Assembly (NCBI GenBank): GCA_965199235.1
Contig: CBDAQU010000002.1
Span: 2,852,001 to 2,916,000, forward strand
DNA from: BOG-908 sp965199235
GTDB taxonomy: Bacteria > Pseudomonadota > Alphaproteobacteria > Acetobacterales > Acetobacteraceae
Direction of reading: 5' to 3'
DNA length: 64,000 nt
Shown: positions 33,148-42,165 of the stretch, one piece after another
How the letters are laid out: each line of letters begins with the position of its first letter
Position numbering within the stretch: position 1 is the stretch's first letter
Made by a program: the position numbers and the translations under genes
The notes under the pieces: model-generated
What the model was told of the DNA's origin: nothing
Seen by the model: only the letters and a program-made list of their open reading frames with translations
Database searches by the model: none

Positions 33148-33493
33148 GATTGTTGCTCCAGGTTGGTCGTGACAGCGGGGTCTGCCCTCTGGTGCCCTGA
33201 GGTCCTTGACGGAGCCCCTGGCGACGGCCGAACCGGTAGTCCGCAATCCGAGACAGGCCTGCATCAATCCAGGCTAAATCTTACTAAGGTCAATAAATCC
33301 AGCTTGAACAGAGCTTTACACGTTTCAAGGCGGTAGCTCTTAGGCCTTGTCCGAGCTAAGCTTGGCTGCTTGTCGGGTCACTCGCCGGCGCGCTCCTGTC
33401 CAGCATCGGCCTGCAACCGCCGCAGCATTGATGTCGGGCCGGTTCTTGCGGTAAGCCGCCCGCGCGCGGCTATCACGCCGCGGGAGCGTTCCG
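33148..33493. other. Divergent intergenic region between UrcA gene and fusion regulator
   Basis: 346 bp without a supported gene and with lower GC around 33270-33330. It contains two weak dyads: CTTGAAC/GTTTCAAG (33303-33309 and 33322-33329) and TAGCTC/GAGCTA (33334-33339 and 33353-33358). They could be operators for the winged-helix regulator, but spacing and sequence fit no known site. An ORF at 33370-33693 overlaps the regulator gene and is a shadow. Confidence 0.4.
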
Positions 33494-35698
33494 ATGCCGG
33501 TCGCGCCTCAACGTGTCCGTTTCGGCCGATGGCTGCTGGATGCGCCTCGCCGGACGCTGTATGCCGATGGCGTGGCGGTCGCGTTGAACGGCCGCGGCTT
33601 CGACCTGCTGGCATTTCTGGTGGCGCGCCATGGCCAGCCGGTCAGCCGCGACGAGATCTTCGCGCATGTCTGGCCTGGTATCACGGTCGGTGAAAACAAC
33701 CTCAGCGTCCAGATATCAAGCCTGCGCAAGATCTTGGGCGAGGGGAGCGCGGCAGGCCCAGGGTTGATCGTGACCGTGCCGGGGCGGGGCTACAGTTTTA
33801 CTGGAGAGGTAAGCGCGGAGACGTCTCGTGAGTCGCCGGCGCCGATGCTGCTGCGCGAGATCGACTTGCCATCTCCTGATGCAGGGCCGTCCCAACCGGC
33901 ACTGCCTGCCGCCTCCAACGCGGCAACCGGCCGCTGGGGCACATCGTCCCCGGCCGTGAGCGCTGCTTTGGGCCTAGTGCTGGCGGTTTTGCTGCTCGGC
34001 AGCGCCGCTGCCCTGTTCTGGCGCCCGGCCCCGCCAGTGCCGCGCCTCTCGATCGCCGTGCTGCCTTTGAGGAATCTTAGTTCAGACAGGGAAAAAGCCT
34101 ATCTCGCAGACGCGTTGACTGATGATCTGACGTGTGATCTCGCTCACATCCCTGGCAGCATCGTCACTGCGCGCACGAGTGCGGAGGCCTATCAACACGC
34201 AGCCATGTCGGTCGAAGCCATCGGCCACGCCTTGCGCGTTCGCTACCTTGTCGACGGAAGCCTCACCTTCGAACAGGGCCGCTATTACGTCAGCATTGGT
34301 CTGATCGACGCGGCAAACGGCCACCATCTCTGGACGAGCCGCTTGCCGCCAATCCAGGGACGGCTGTTCGAGGTTCGCAATGCGCTCGTCCGCCAGCTAT
34401 CTGTGGCACTCGGGTTCGAGATGGAACAGATCGAAAGCGCCCGGTCCATCAGCGATCGTCCGGACGATCCTGATGCGACCGACCTGTTCCTTCGAGCACG
34501 CGCAATTCTCGATTGGGACACGTCGCTTCCTGGATTGCATCGGGCTCAGGCGATGCTCGAAAACGCTATCGAGCAGCAGCCGAGGTTTGGCGATGCACTG
34601 GCCCAGCTTGGGTCGATGCTTTTGACTAAAGTTCACGACATGGACGATCCCGACGCCGACAAGGACTACGCCGAGGCCTTGGAGATGATCAAACGGGCGC
34701 TGGAGGTATCGCCGAGGAACGCCTTGGCACTCGCAGCGCACGGGCGCGCACTGACGTTCACTGGTCGATGGACGGAAGCATCCTTCAGCGCCAACGCAGC
34801 CCTGAAAATCGAGCCCTCCTGTGTCGAGGCCGAAGCGGTGCTCGCGAAGTCTGCTCAAGCGCAGGGTTACCTTGACGACGCAGTGGAGCACATCGAAGCC
34901 ATCTTTCGCCTCATGCCCAATAGCCCGCTCAACAAAACGCGCTACGTAACGCTCGGCCTGATCTATCTGGTGAAGGGCGAAACTGAGGCTGCAATGAAGC
35001 AACTTCACGAAGCGATCGCGGGTGAGGAAGACAGTGTGCCCACTGAGGGCTTGGGAAGAGTGGAAGTCACAAAGCTTCTGCTGGTTGCCGGGACCGGCAT
35101 GCTCGGCCGGTCAGCAGATGCTCGGAAACTGTATGAGGATTACCGCACCAACTGGCCTAATCGGACAGAATGGCGCTTTGCCGCCCTGTTCGACAAATCC
35201 TACACACGCATGCCCGGGTTCCAACGCATGATGACCGCACTCGAAAACGCCGGGATGCCGGTCACGGCGGACGAGCATGCGCCACCGTCCTCGCCTTCTC
35301 CTGCATGCCCCGGCACGGCGTTCGACGAGACCCCGGCCAAGCTCGCGCATGGCCGAACGCTCGACACCGACTCGGTTTCGGCACTTCTGAAGCTGCAACC
35401 GCCGCCACTGCTCATAGATCTCGGAGACGGTATTGCCCAGCCCCCAGGAGCGGTGCTGTATCGGCAGGGCGAAGTCGTTAAGCCGGCAGAAGTATTTGCG
35501 CTGGATACCGCACGGCAACATAATCTCGATGCGCAAACAGTAATAATCGTAATGGGCAGCGGAGCCTACGGCTGTACTTCTTTCTTGGCAGCAACAAGTC
35601 TTCTTGCGCACGGCTATAAAAATACAGCATGGTATCGCGGTGGCGAAGAGGCATGGGCTGCGGCCGGGAAATCCTCAACCGACGGGAGACCTGAATGA
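33494..35698 (+). CDS. Winged-helix/TPR membrane regulator fused to a degenerate rhodanese domain
   Basis: 734 residues. Residues about 1-100 form an OmpR/CadC-type winged helix (VRFGRWLLDAPRRTLYADG, SVQISSLRKILG, TVPGRGYSFTG). A membrane helix follows (about 155-175, AALGLVLAVLLLGSAAALF). Next is a FlgO/adenylate-cyclase-like region (LSIAVLPLRNLSSDREKAYLADALTDDL, YLVDGSLTFEQGRYYVSIGLIDA), then TPR-like helices to about 590. The last 120 residues resemble rhodanese: LLIDLGDG, VIIVMGSGAYGCTSFLAATS and HGYKNTAWYRGGEEAWAAAG. The usual nucleophile Cys at the loop start is absent (Gly or Met there), so it is likely a binding or signalling domain. It overlaps the next gene by four bases. Confidence 0.82.
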   Translation: MPVAPQRVRFGRWLLDAPRRTLYADGVAVALNGRGFDLLAFLVARHGQPVSRDEIFAHVWPGITVGENNLSVQISSLRKILGEGSAAGPGLIVTVPGRGYSFTGEVSAETSRESPAPMLLREIDLPSPDAGPSQPALPAASNAATGRWGTSSPAVSAALGLVLAVLLLGSAAALFWRPAPPVPRLSIAVLPLRNLSSDREKAYLADALTDDLTCDLAHIPGSIVTARTSAEAYQHAAMSVEAIGHALRVRYLVDGSLTFEQGRYYVSIGLIDAANGHHLWTSRLPPIQGRLFEVRNALVRQLSVALGFEMEQIESARSISDRPDDPDATDLFLRARAILDWDTSLPGLHRAQAMLENAIEQQPRFGDALAQLGSMLLTKVHDMDDPDADKDYAEALEMIKRALEVSPRNALALAAHGRALTFTGRWTEASFSANAALKIEPSCVEAEAVLAKSAQAQGYLDDAVEHIEAIFRLMPNSPLNKTRYVTLGLIYLVKGETEAAMKQLHEAIAGEEDSVPTEGLGRVEVTKLLLVAGTGMLGRSADARKLYEDYRTNWPNRTEWRFAALFDKSYTRMPGFQRMMTALENAGMPVTADEHAPPSSPSPACPGTAFDETPAKLAHGRTLDTDSVSALLKLQPPPLLIDLGDGIAQPPGAVLYRQGEVVKPAEVFALDTARQHNLDAQTVIIVMGSGAYGCTSFLAATSLLAHGYKNTAWYRGGEEAWAAAGKSSTDGRPE

Positions 35699-36114
35699 AC
35701 GACCAGTCAAGCATCGCAGGTGCCGCATCGAACGCGGACACAGACCCGACAGACATTACGATCGAGTCCCTGACCGCTCTGCTAGACGACGTGATGGCTG
35801 CGAAGGAAAAGCACTACATCGTCATCGCAGTCTACGCATTGCCGAAAGACTGCGTCATCGGCAGTCGCAGTGGCGGGCATGATGTTGGTGGCACACCTGA
35901 TGGGCTGACCGGCGTCCCGCCTGGCCGAAGGAATGCGATCTATAGATTTCCGATCGTGGACAAGGTGGATTTCGCGCGCGTACAGCTCGCATCAGCCGTG
36001 ATCGAGCGATTCAAGAAAGCCAATGAGGTACAGGCGGTGGTAGCCACGTCGAACCACCTTTACGCTCAGACGGCCTTCGGAGTCGAAAAACACCACCATC
36101 CCGACAGAGCGTGA
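35695..36114 (+). CDS. Protein of unknown function coupled to the fusion regulator
   Basis: 139 residues. Its ATG overlaps the regulator's stop (ATGA at 35695-35698), a strong sign of translational coupling. The protein is soluble, with an acidic N terminus (TDPTDITIESLTALLDDVMAAKEKHYIVIAVYAL), a Gly/Arg-rich centre and a helical C-terminal half (ARVQLASAVIERFKKANEVQAVVATSNHLYAQ). No family was recognised. Coupling suggests it is a partner, effector or inhibitor of the winged-helix/TPR/rhodanese protein. An AT-rich repeat follows its stop. Confidence 0.65.
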   Translation: MNDQSSIAGAASNADTDPTDITIESLTALLDDVMAAKEKHYIVIAVYALPKDCVIGSRSGGHDVGGTPDGLTGVPPGRRNAIYRFPIVDKVDFARVQLASAVIERFKKANEVQAVVATSNHLYAQTAFGVEKHHHPDRA

Positions 36115-36129
36115 ACTGGCTCCGTCCAC

Positions 36130-36243
36130 CTGATACCGACCGGCCGTGGGACCGACACACCCAAATGAACAAAGGTTTTCGGTCTTTTTTGCAAAAAGGA
36201 CTGCTTGCCTTTCGTGAGTCAGACTCAAACCCGGTCGGTATGA
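36130..36243. repeat. AT-rich hairpin repeat with GATACCGACCGG flanks
   Basis: Core (36168-36212) AAAGGTTTTCGGTC, TTTTTTGCAAAAAGGACTGC and TTGCCTTT, closely matching the right unit at 24383-24432. It is framed by GATACCGACCGG (36131-36142) and CCGGTCGGTAT (about 36231-36241), which are inverted copies. The left flank also resembles the bases at 24285-24315 (ATACCAATCGG, CATACCCAAA). Confidence 0.7.
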
Positions 36244-36273
36244 CAACAGAGTAAATACTTTTGGGGGGTGTCT

Positions 36274-38625
36274 CTACCCCCCATGCTCCGGCTCGAGCGC
36301 CGCTGCAATATCCCCCGGGTGTTTCTGCGGCACGATCAAATCCATCACCCCGATGATCGCCGGCAGCACCACGATCGCGCCCGCCATGTTCATGAAGAAC
36401 ATGAACGTCAGCAGCATGCCCATGTCCGCCTGGAACTGCAGCGGCGAGAACGCCCAGGTGGCGACGCCGATCGACAGCGAGAGGCCGGTGAAGATCACCG
36501 CGGACCCGGTCTCCCGCAGGGTCTGGATGTAGGCCGCGTTCAGCGTGTAGCCGCGACGCATGTAGTAGCTGAGGCGCGAGAACTTGTAGATGCCGTAATC
36601 CACGCCGATGCCCACGCCGAGTGCGGTCACCGGCAGGGTGGAGAGTTTCAGGCCTATGCCGAGCACGCTCATCGCGGCGTTGGCCAGGATGGACACGGCG
36701 GCCAGCGGCAGCACGATGCAGAGCGCTGCCCGCACGGAGCGGAACACGCCCAGGCAGATCACGATGATCATGCCGTAAACCAGCCCCAGCATCGGCATCT
36801 GCGCACGCTCGACGACCGCATTGGTGGCGCCGATCACGCCCGCAGTCCCGGCCGCCAGCTCCAGCCGAACCTTGGAGGCCGAGGGCGTCGCGGAAAACCG
36901 CTCGATCGTCTTGATCACGCGGTCGATCGTGCCCGCCTTGTGGTCGGTCAGGAAGATGATCAGCGGCATCGCCGAGCAGTCGTTGTTGGCCAGGCCCTGG
37001 CTCGGCTCGAAGGCCGAGCTGTCGCGGCCGAGAACGCGGCTGTCATGCGGCAGGTAGTCGAATTTCGGGTTGCCCTCGTTGAACTGCACGTTCACCAGGC
37101 GCATCAGGTGTCCCATGAACAGCGTGCTGCGCACGCCGGGCACACCCTGCAGACGATGGTCCAGGTCGTCGATCCGGCGCACGCTGGCATAGTCCAGGCA
37201 CGAGTTCGCAGGACCCTCGGCTAACACCTCCAGCACGTCCACACCGACCGAGTAGTTGTTCTGGAAGAACGCCGCGTCGCGGTTGTTGCGGCTGTCCGGC
37301 CGCAACTCCGGCACGCCCACGTGAAGGTCGCCCACCACAGGCTGCCCGAGCAGCAGCGCGCCGCCGGCCACCGCCACCGTCAGCGCGCAGATGATCACCG
37401 CAGAGCGCGGCGCAATCAGGCTGGCGAGAAGTCGCCAGAACCCCTCGAAACGCGCGGCCCCGCGCTGCGCCGCCTCCACCCGCGCCATGGAGACCGCGGC
37501 AAAGCTCGCGATCACCGGAAGCACCATCAGGTTCGTCACCGCCAGCACGGCGATGCCGATCGCAGCCGTCAGGGCCAGCTCGCGTATCGCCGGCACGGGG
37601 ATCGTCGTGACGGTGACGAAGGTGAGGACGGCCAGTGCCAGCGCCACCGCGCCGGGCTCCAGCAGGTTGTGGAAACTGCCGCGCGCTGCCTCCAGAGACG
37701 ACTTGCCCTCGCCGACCAGGCGCACGTTGGACAGCGCGATCTGCACGCCGTGGCTGACGCCGATCGACAGGATCAGGAAGGGGATCAGCACCGAGATCGG
37801 GTCGATCCCGATGCCGAAGATCGTGATGATGCCGAGCTGCCACATCACGGCGATCAGCGAGCAGGCGAGCGCGGCTGCGGTCAGATAGAGCGACCGCGAA
37901 ACGATGTAGAGCAGCACGGCGGCCACCGCGAGCGCGATGCCGAAGAACAGCACGATCACCTGCGCGCCGTGCTCGATGTCGCCGACCGCCTGCGCGAAGC
38001 CGAGGATGTGCACCTGCGTGTCGGGCGTGTCGTATTTCGCCCGGATGATGCTGTCGAGCGAGTCGGCGAACCGGCCGTAATCGAGGTGCTTTCCGGTCTG
38101 CGGATCGACGTCGTTCAGCTTGGCGCTGACCACCGCGCTGCGGAAGTTGTTGGCGACCAGCCTGCCGAGAATGCCGGATTTGTAGATGTTCGCTTGCAGC
38201 GTCTCGAAACCATGCGCGTCCGGCTTGAACGTCTCCGGAATGACCGGGCCGCCGTTGAACCCGCCCTCCACGACTTCGGCAAAGCGCGTGTCGGGCGTGA
38301 ACAGGCTGCTGACGTGGTTGCGGTCTACGCCATGCAGGAAGAACACGTCGTCGGTCAGGCGCCGCAGCGCGTCGAGATACTTGGCCGAGAAGATGTCGCC
38401 GTTCTTCGCCTCCAGAGAGATCAGCAGCACGTTGCCGCCGCCGAACTGCGCCTCCACCCGCTTGTAGGTGTCGATATAGGCGTTGTGCGACGGCAGAAGC
38501 TTGTCGAAGGCGGCGTCCGGGCGCACGCGCACGGTGAAGAAGCCCAGTCCGACGGTCACGATCGCAAACAGCGCCAGCACCAGGCGGCGATGGCCGAACA
38601 GGGCGCGGTCGAGGAACCCGATCAC
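36274..38625 (-). CDS. RND superfamily (MMPL-like) transporter
   Basis: 783 residues, GTG start at 38625 overlapping the YCF48 gene stop by four bases. Topology is two repeats of a periplasmic loop plus about five to six membrane helices: FLDRALFGHRRLVLALFAIVTVG at the N terminus, then a large loop, helices (GIGIDPISVLIPFLILSIGVSHG) and a second half ending LQFQADMGMLLTFMFFMNMAGAIVVLPAIIGVMDLI. The pattern with GVSHGVQ and GVGIGVDYGIYKF is that of the MMPL/SSD-like branch that moves lipids or hydrophobic compounds rather than drugs. With the DUF1302 and YCF48-like neighbours it likely forms an envelope lipid transport system. Substrate unknown. Confidence 0.9.
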   Translation of the reverse strand: MIGFLDRALFGHRRLVLALFAIVTVGLGFFTVRVRPDAAFDKLLPSHNAYIDTYKRVEAQFGGGNVLLISLEAKNGDIFSAKYLDALRRLTDDVFFLHGVDRNHVSSLFTPDTRFAEVVEGGFNGGPVIPETFKPDAHGFETLQANIYKSGILGRLVANNFRSAVVSAKLNDVDPQTGKHLDYGRFADSLDSIIRAKYDTPDTQVHILGFAQAVGDIEHGAQVIVLFFGIALAVAAVLLYIVSRSLYLTAAALACSLIAVMWQLGIITIFGIGIDPISVLIPFLILSIGVSHGVQIALSNVRLVGEGKSSLEAARGSFHNLLEPGAVALALAVLTFVTVTTIPVPAIRELALTAAIGIAVLAVTNLMVLPVIASFAAVSMARVEAAQRGAARFEGFWRLLASLIAPRSAVIICALTVAVAGGALLLGQPVVGDLHVGVPELRPDSRNNRDAAFFQNNYSVGVDVLEVLAEGPANSCLDYASVRRIDDLDHRLQGVPGVRSTLFMGHLMRLVNVQFNEGNPKFDYLPHDSRVLGRDSSAFEPSQGLANNDCSAMPLIIFLTDHKAGTIDRVIKTIERFSATPSASKVRLELAAGTAGVIGATNAVVERAQMPMLGLVYGMIIVICLGVFRSVRAALCIVLPLAAVSILANAAMSVLGIGLKLSTLPVTALGVGIGVDYGIYKFSRLSYYMRRGYTLNAAYIQTLRETGSAVIFTGLSLSIGVATWAFSPLQFQADMGMLLTFMFFMNMAGAIVVLPAIIGVMDLIVPQKHPGDIAAALEPEHGG

Positions 38626-39602
38626 TGTGTCATCTCCCTGGCCGCCTGCGTCGCCGCGGGGTCCATCAGGTGCACGCCGTCATCGCCGACCACCACCAGC
38701 TTGCCGTCGGCGGCTTCGGCGACGCCGGAGAGGGTTACACCGGTCGGCGGCGGCAGCGTGCGGGCGCGGTCGGTATGCGGATCGAACAGCATCACTAGCC
38801 CGTTGCCGCCGACCAGCGCGAAGGAGCCGTTGGCCAGCACCGTGCCGCCGAAGATCGAGCGTTGCTCGCCGGTGTCGATGCGGCGCCAGGCGGGCGAGGC
38901 GGCGCTGGAGACGAACAGGCTGCCGCGCAGCCCGAAACTGTAGACCTCGCCATCCTGCGCGCGCAGACAGCCGAACTGCGAACCGTCATAGCCGACCGGG
39001 ATCGCCGTCCACGCCGCGTCGTGGCGCAGAAACGCGTGCCCGGCCTCGCCCACCACCACCAGGTCCGGTCCACGCGCCAGCACGCAATTGAGGTGGTAGT
39101 CTTCGTCCAGGTTCGGCAGCTTGACCGGCGTCCACGCGGCGCCGGCATTGGACGTCTCCAGCATCAACGCGTACGAGCCGGTCGCGACCAGATGGCCGGG
39201 GCCCAGGCTGGCTACGGAGAACAGCACCTGGTCGGCGCCGGGGGTCGTCATCTGCGTCGTCCAGTGCGCACCCGCATCGGCGGTGTGCAGTATCGTCGAG
39301 TCCTGCCCAACCACCCAGCCATCCGACGGGCTGACGAAGACGGCAGCCGTCAGAAGTTCGTCGGTGCCGCTCGTGACGGCCGACCACGTCACACCCTGGT
39401 CGTCGGACAGCAGGATCGCACCGCGGTCGCCCACCGCAACCAGCCGCTTGCCGGCCCGGCTGACAGAGAGGAGCACGCCGTGCACGGCGCGCCAGTTCGG
39501 CGTGTCAGTCGATACCTGCCCAGCTTGCGCGACGGTGTTTGCTGCTGCCAAGACGAGGACCATTACCATGGCCCGTAAACCAAGCTTGGGTATCAAAGAC
39601 AC
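38622..39602 (-). CDS. YCF48/BNR-repeat periplasmic protein
   Basis: 326 residues from GTG 39602, supported by GGAAGGAACGAGAGG ahead of it and by a signal peptide (LRAMVMVLVLAAANTVAQAGQ); ATG 39569 is an alternative. The mature protein has repeated beta-propeller blades with Asp-box-like segments (LLSDDQGVTWSAVTSG, ILHTADAGAHWTTQM, MLETSNAGAAWTPVKL), the pattern of YCF48/Hcf136 proteins. In this genomic setting the propeller is thought to be a periplasmic accessory of the RND transporter. The stop overlaps the transporter start, indicating coupled translation. Confidence 0.87.
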   Translation of the reverse strand: MSLIPKLGLRAMVMVLVLAAANTVAQAGQVSTDTPNWRAVHGVLLSVSRAGKRLVAVGDRGAILLSDDQGVTWSAVTSGTDELLTAAVFVSPSDGWVVGQDSTILHTADAGAHWTTQMTTPGADQVLFSVASLGPGHLVATGSYALMLETSNAGAAWTPVKLPNLDEDYHLNCVLARGPDLVVVGEAGHAFLRHDAAWTAIPVGYDGSQFGCLRAQDGEVYSFGLRGSLFVSSAASPAWRRIDTGEQRSIFGGTVLANGSFALVGGNGLVMLFDPHTDRARTLPPPTGVTLSGVAEAADGKLVVVGDDGVHLMDPAATQAAREMTQ

Positions 39603-39650
39603 TGACCTCTCGTTCCTTCCGGGCGCTTCGACCCTGCCCGCAAAACCGAA

Positions 39651-39691
39651 GCCACCACGCCCGGCTGCGCGTGGCAGCAAAACGTGGTGGC
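39651..39691 (-). terminator. Hairpin downstream of the DUF1302 gene
   Basis: GCCACCACG (39651-39659) pairs with CGTGGTGGC (39683-39691), a perfect 9-bp stem in the 164-bp gap between the DUF1302 stop and the YCF48 start. There is no T-run, so it may be an attenuator or a processing structure that lowers expression of the downstream genes. Confidence 0.4.
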
Positions 39692-39766
39692 TCGACGATC
39701 TCGGCACTAAACGCCGGAACGGGTGCGCTTGCCCCTTACACGTTTCCGTCAGCGTTGTCGCCCTGG

Positions 39767-41722
39767 TCAGAACTCGTAGGACACCACGGCGGAGACGAAG
39801 TCGCGGTCGATCAGCCCGTAGAACTTCCCGCCGTCGAAAACCGGGAAATGGTTGGTGTATTGCAGGCCAAGGCTCCACGCCTGCAGGTAGTTGAACGTGA
39901 CGCCGATGCTGGCTGCCGCCGTGTTCTGCACGAACACGTTCACGCCGACGGGGCTGGTCCCGACGAAATCGTGCTGCAGGGAGATCGTCGGCTTCATGTC
40001 GATGCCGTAAGGCAGCACGTTGGGCATGTCGATGATCGTGGCGATAGTATAGGCGGCGGAGAACTGGCTCGCCAGGCCCTTCGTCGAGAGGGGCGTATTG
40101 CCGTTCACCGTGGCCGTCTCGTTGAAGGTGGAGTTGACCTCCGTCGTGTAGGCCGCATCGAACACGCCGCGGTTGCGCGGGAAGTTCGCCACGAAGTCGC
40201 CGCCGATCTCGCCCACGATGGCGATCTGGTTGATGTATAGGCTCGGGATGGCGTTGAACAGCTTCGTCGCCGTCGTCTGGGCCTGGATCACCGGGTAGCG
40301 CTTCCAGCCGTCGATGATCTGGTTGTAACCGGTCGGTATGCCAGCGAGCTGGATCGTCTGGTCGGTGATGGCGTCGTGATAGGCGGTGGCGAGGGCCGGC
40401 GACAGGCCGAGCGACTGCTTGATGGCCGGCAGTGCCTGCGCCAGCGCCAGGTCGGACGCACTGAGCTGGATCGGCTGGTTGATGCGGCTCGACAGCTCGC
40501 CCTGGATGGCCAGGCCTTCCGGACCGGTGAAGTTCCAGCTCACGCCCAGGAGGTGGATGTCCTTCGGATAGTCGGCGAAGTAGGACGCCGTCGACTCGTA
40601 GCTTTTCTGGACGTAGCCCTTGATGCCCTCCAGAGCGATCTGGAACGGCCGCGGCAGTTCTGCGTAGGTCGGGCCCAGATAGGGCGCCAGGCCGGAGATG
40701 TTGAAGCTGCCTGTCCGGTCGGAGCTGAACGGCGTGCGGCTGTGGTAATTCTCGAAGTAGAACCCGAATTCCGCGTCGCCCAGGCTGGAGAAGCTCTTGC
40801 GCAGGGCAAAGCCGAACTCGTCAAGGCTGGTCGGGTGGCGGTCCAGGCTGCGCGGCAGCGACGCGCCGAACAGGTCGCCCACGCCGGCGTTGATGCCGTA
40901 GACGCTCTGCCGGTTGTCGGCAAAGTCGTTGCGCAGATTACCGTAGGTGCCGCCGTCCACGATCGTGTCGTTGTTGCCAAAGAACGACCCGTTGGGCTCC
41001 AATATGGTGCGCGTCCAGGCAAACTGCCAGAACGCCTCCAGCGAGTAGCCGTCGGCCAGGTCCGTCTTTATGTCCACCACCGGGATCGGCAGGAACCCCT
41101 GGCGGAGTTCGGAGCCAGGGGTGCGCAGCGCCGTGGTGTCGAGCGGGTTGATGGAGTTTATGCCGAACTGGATGAACGTGCTCTCGCCCCAGTTAAGCGC
41201 CTGTGCGCCGACGCGCACGTCCACGGGATGGCCGAAGACCGACGGACGGGCGAAGGCGTAGGCGTCGAGCAGCCGGAGGTTCGCACCGATGTCGACCTCC
41301 GCCGAACGGCTCAGCGGCAGGAAATCGGTGCGCTCGCTGTCGGTTACAGGGTCGTAGAACCCGGTCGCACGGATGAAGAACCCGTAATCGTCCTTCTTGG
41401 CCTGCAGCTCCGTCGTGACGCGCTGCACCGCGGCCACCGGCGACCCGTCCCGGTAGTTCAGCGTGCCGTTGTCGTAGTTGGCCAGCACGAAACGCCCGCC
41501 CGGATTGGCGACACCCACGAAGTTGTAGTCGATCGGCGACGTGCGAAGGTCCACGCTGGACGACAGCGTCGTATCGAGGTTCACCTGCCAGCCATCGATG
41601 GTTGTGTCGAAGGCGCGGGCATTGTCCGTGACCGCCATGGCGGCACAGGCGGCTCCAGCCATCAACACCGCACGGCGCAGCCTGGTCATCGATGGTGCCC
41701 CGCACGAAACAGTATAGGCCAT
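39767..41722 (-). CDS. DUF1302 family outer-membrane-like protein
   Basis: 651 residues from ATG 41722, which follows CAAGGGGGGCGG; ATG 41689 (MTRLRRAVLMAGAA) also gives a good signal peptide. After cleavage near ARA the protein has the DUF1302 composition: many amphipathic beta strands (WQVNLDTTLSSSVDLR, GFFIRATGFYDPV, VRVGAQALNWGESTFIQFGIN) and a terminal strand FVSAVVSYEF ending in Phe, as in outer-membrane barrels. DUF1302 proteins accompany DUF1329, YCF48-like and RND genes in gene sets for hydrophobic substrate uptake or export. Here it is the first gene of the minus-strand unit. Confidence 0.87.
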   Translation of the reverse strand: MAYTVSCGAPSMTRLRRAVLMAGAACAAMAVTDNARAFDTTIDGWQVNLDTTLSSSVDLRTSPIDYNFVGVANPGGRFVLANYDNGTLNYRDGSPVAAVQRVTTELQAKKDDYGFFIRATGFYDPVTDSERTDFLPLSRSAEVDIGANLRLLDAYAFARPSVFGHPVDVRVGAQALNWGESTFIQFGINSINPLDTTALRTPGSELRQGFLPIPVVDIKTDLADGYSLEAFWQFAWTRTILEPNGSFFGNNDTIVDGGTYGNLRNDFADNRQSVYGINAGVGDLFGASLPRSLDRHPTSLDEFGFALRKSFSSLGDAEFGFYFENYHSRTPFSSDRTGSFNISGLAPYLGPTYAELPRPFQIALEGIKGYVQKSYESTASYFADYPKDIHLLGVSWNFTGPEGLAIQGELSSRINQPIQLSASDLALAQALPAIKQSLGLSPALATAYHDAITDQTIQLAGIPTGYNQIIDGWKRYPVIQAQTTATKLFNAIPSLYINQIAIVGEIGGDFVANFPRNRGVFDAAYTTEVNSTFNETATVNGNTPLSTKGLASQFSAAYTIATIIDMPNVLPYGIDMKPTISLQHDFVGTSPVGVNVFVQNTAAASIGVTFNYLQAWSLGLQYTNHFPVFDGGKFYGLIDRDFVSAVVSYEF

Positions 41723-41963
41723 GTACCGCCCCCCTTGAATGTCGCCGGCTCTGCGTCCGGTTGGCCTGTCCCGGCGCCTCGAGACGCGGCCGATCCAAGC
41801 AGAAACGTTAGGGTGGGCACACTAATAGCGTCAAGGCGAGGTTCGGCCGTTGATGCAAGCCTGCAACACCATGCAGTGCAGCAACCCCATCGTTTGCTGC
41901 GGGATGGAGGAAACCGGGTGGGCGGCGAACGTTCACGCCACGCCCGATACGAAGGAGGTTGCC

Positions 41964-42134
41964 GTGAGCGAGACACAGAGCCCAGAAATACCGAAGGAGG
42001 AGCATCGCGACGACGCTCTGGACGACACCTTCCCGGCCAGCGACCCGATCTCCATCGGCGGCAGCACCGGCCCGGAGGATGCGCAGCCGCCGGACACGCT
42101 GGAGGACAACCCGAGCGCGGGTCATCCCTCCTGA
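41964..42134 (+). CDS. Small acidic conserved protein (DALDDTFPASDP type)
   Basis: 56 residues from GTG 41964, which follows a perfect GAAGGAGG; the longer frame to 41850 has no support. The protein is acidic, with the core HRDDALDDTFPASDPISIGG. That core belongs to a group of very small, widespread but uncharacterised proteobacterial proteins. It has no membrane segment or signal. It is divergent from the DUF1302 gene and converges on glnA, with tandem repeats in between. Confidence 0.78.
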   Translation: MSETQSPEIPKEEHRDDALDDTFPASDPISIGGSTGPEDAQPPDTLEDNPSAGHPS

Positions 42135-42165
42135 GGGCAGCCTACAGCGTGTCGGCCGGGTCACA

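Noticed and set aside
36268..38943. Long plus-strand ORFs opposite the RND transporter and YCF48 genes
   Set aside because: Composition is His/Arg/Gln/Gly-rich antisense of GC-rich coding DNA; the minus-strand proteins have clear domains and signals.
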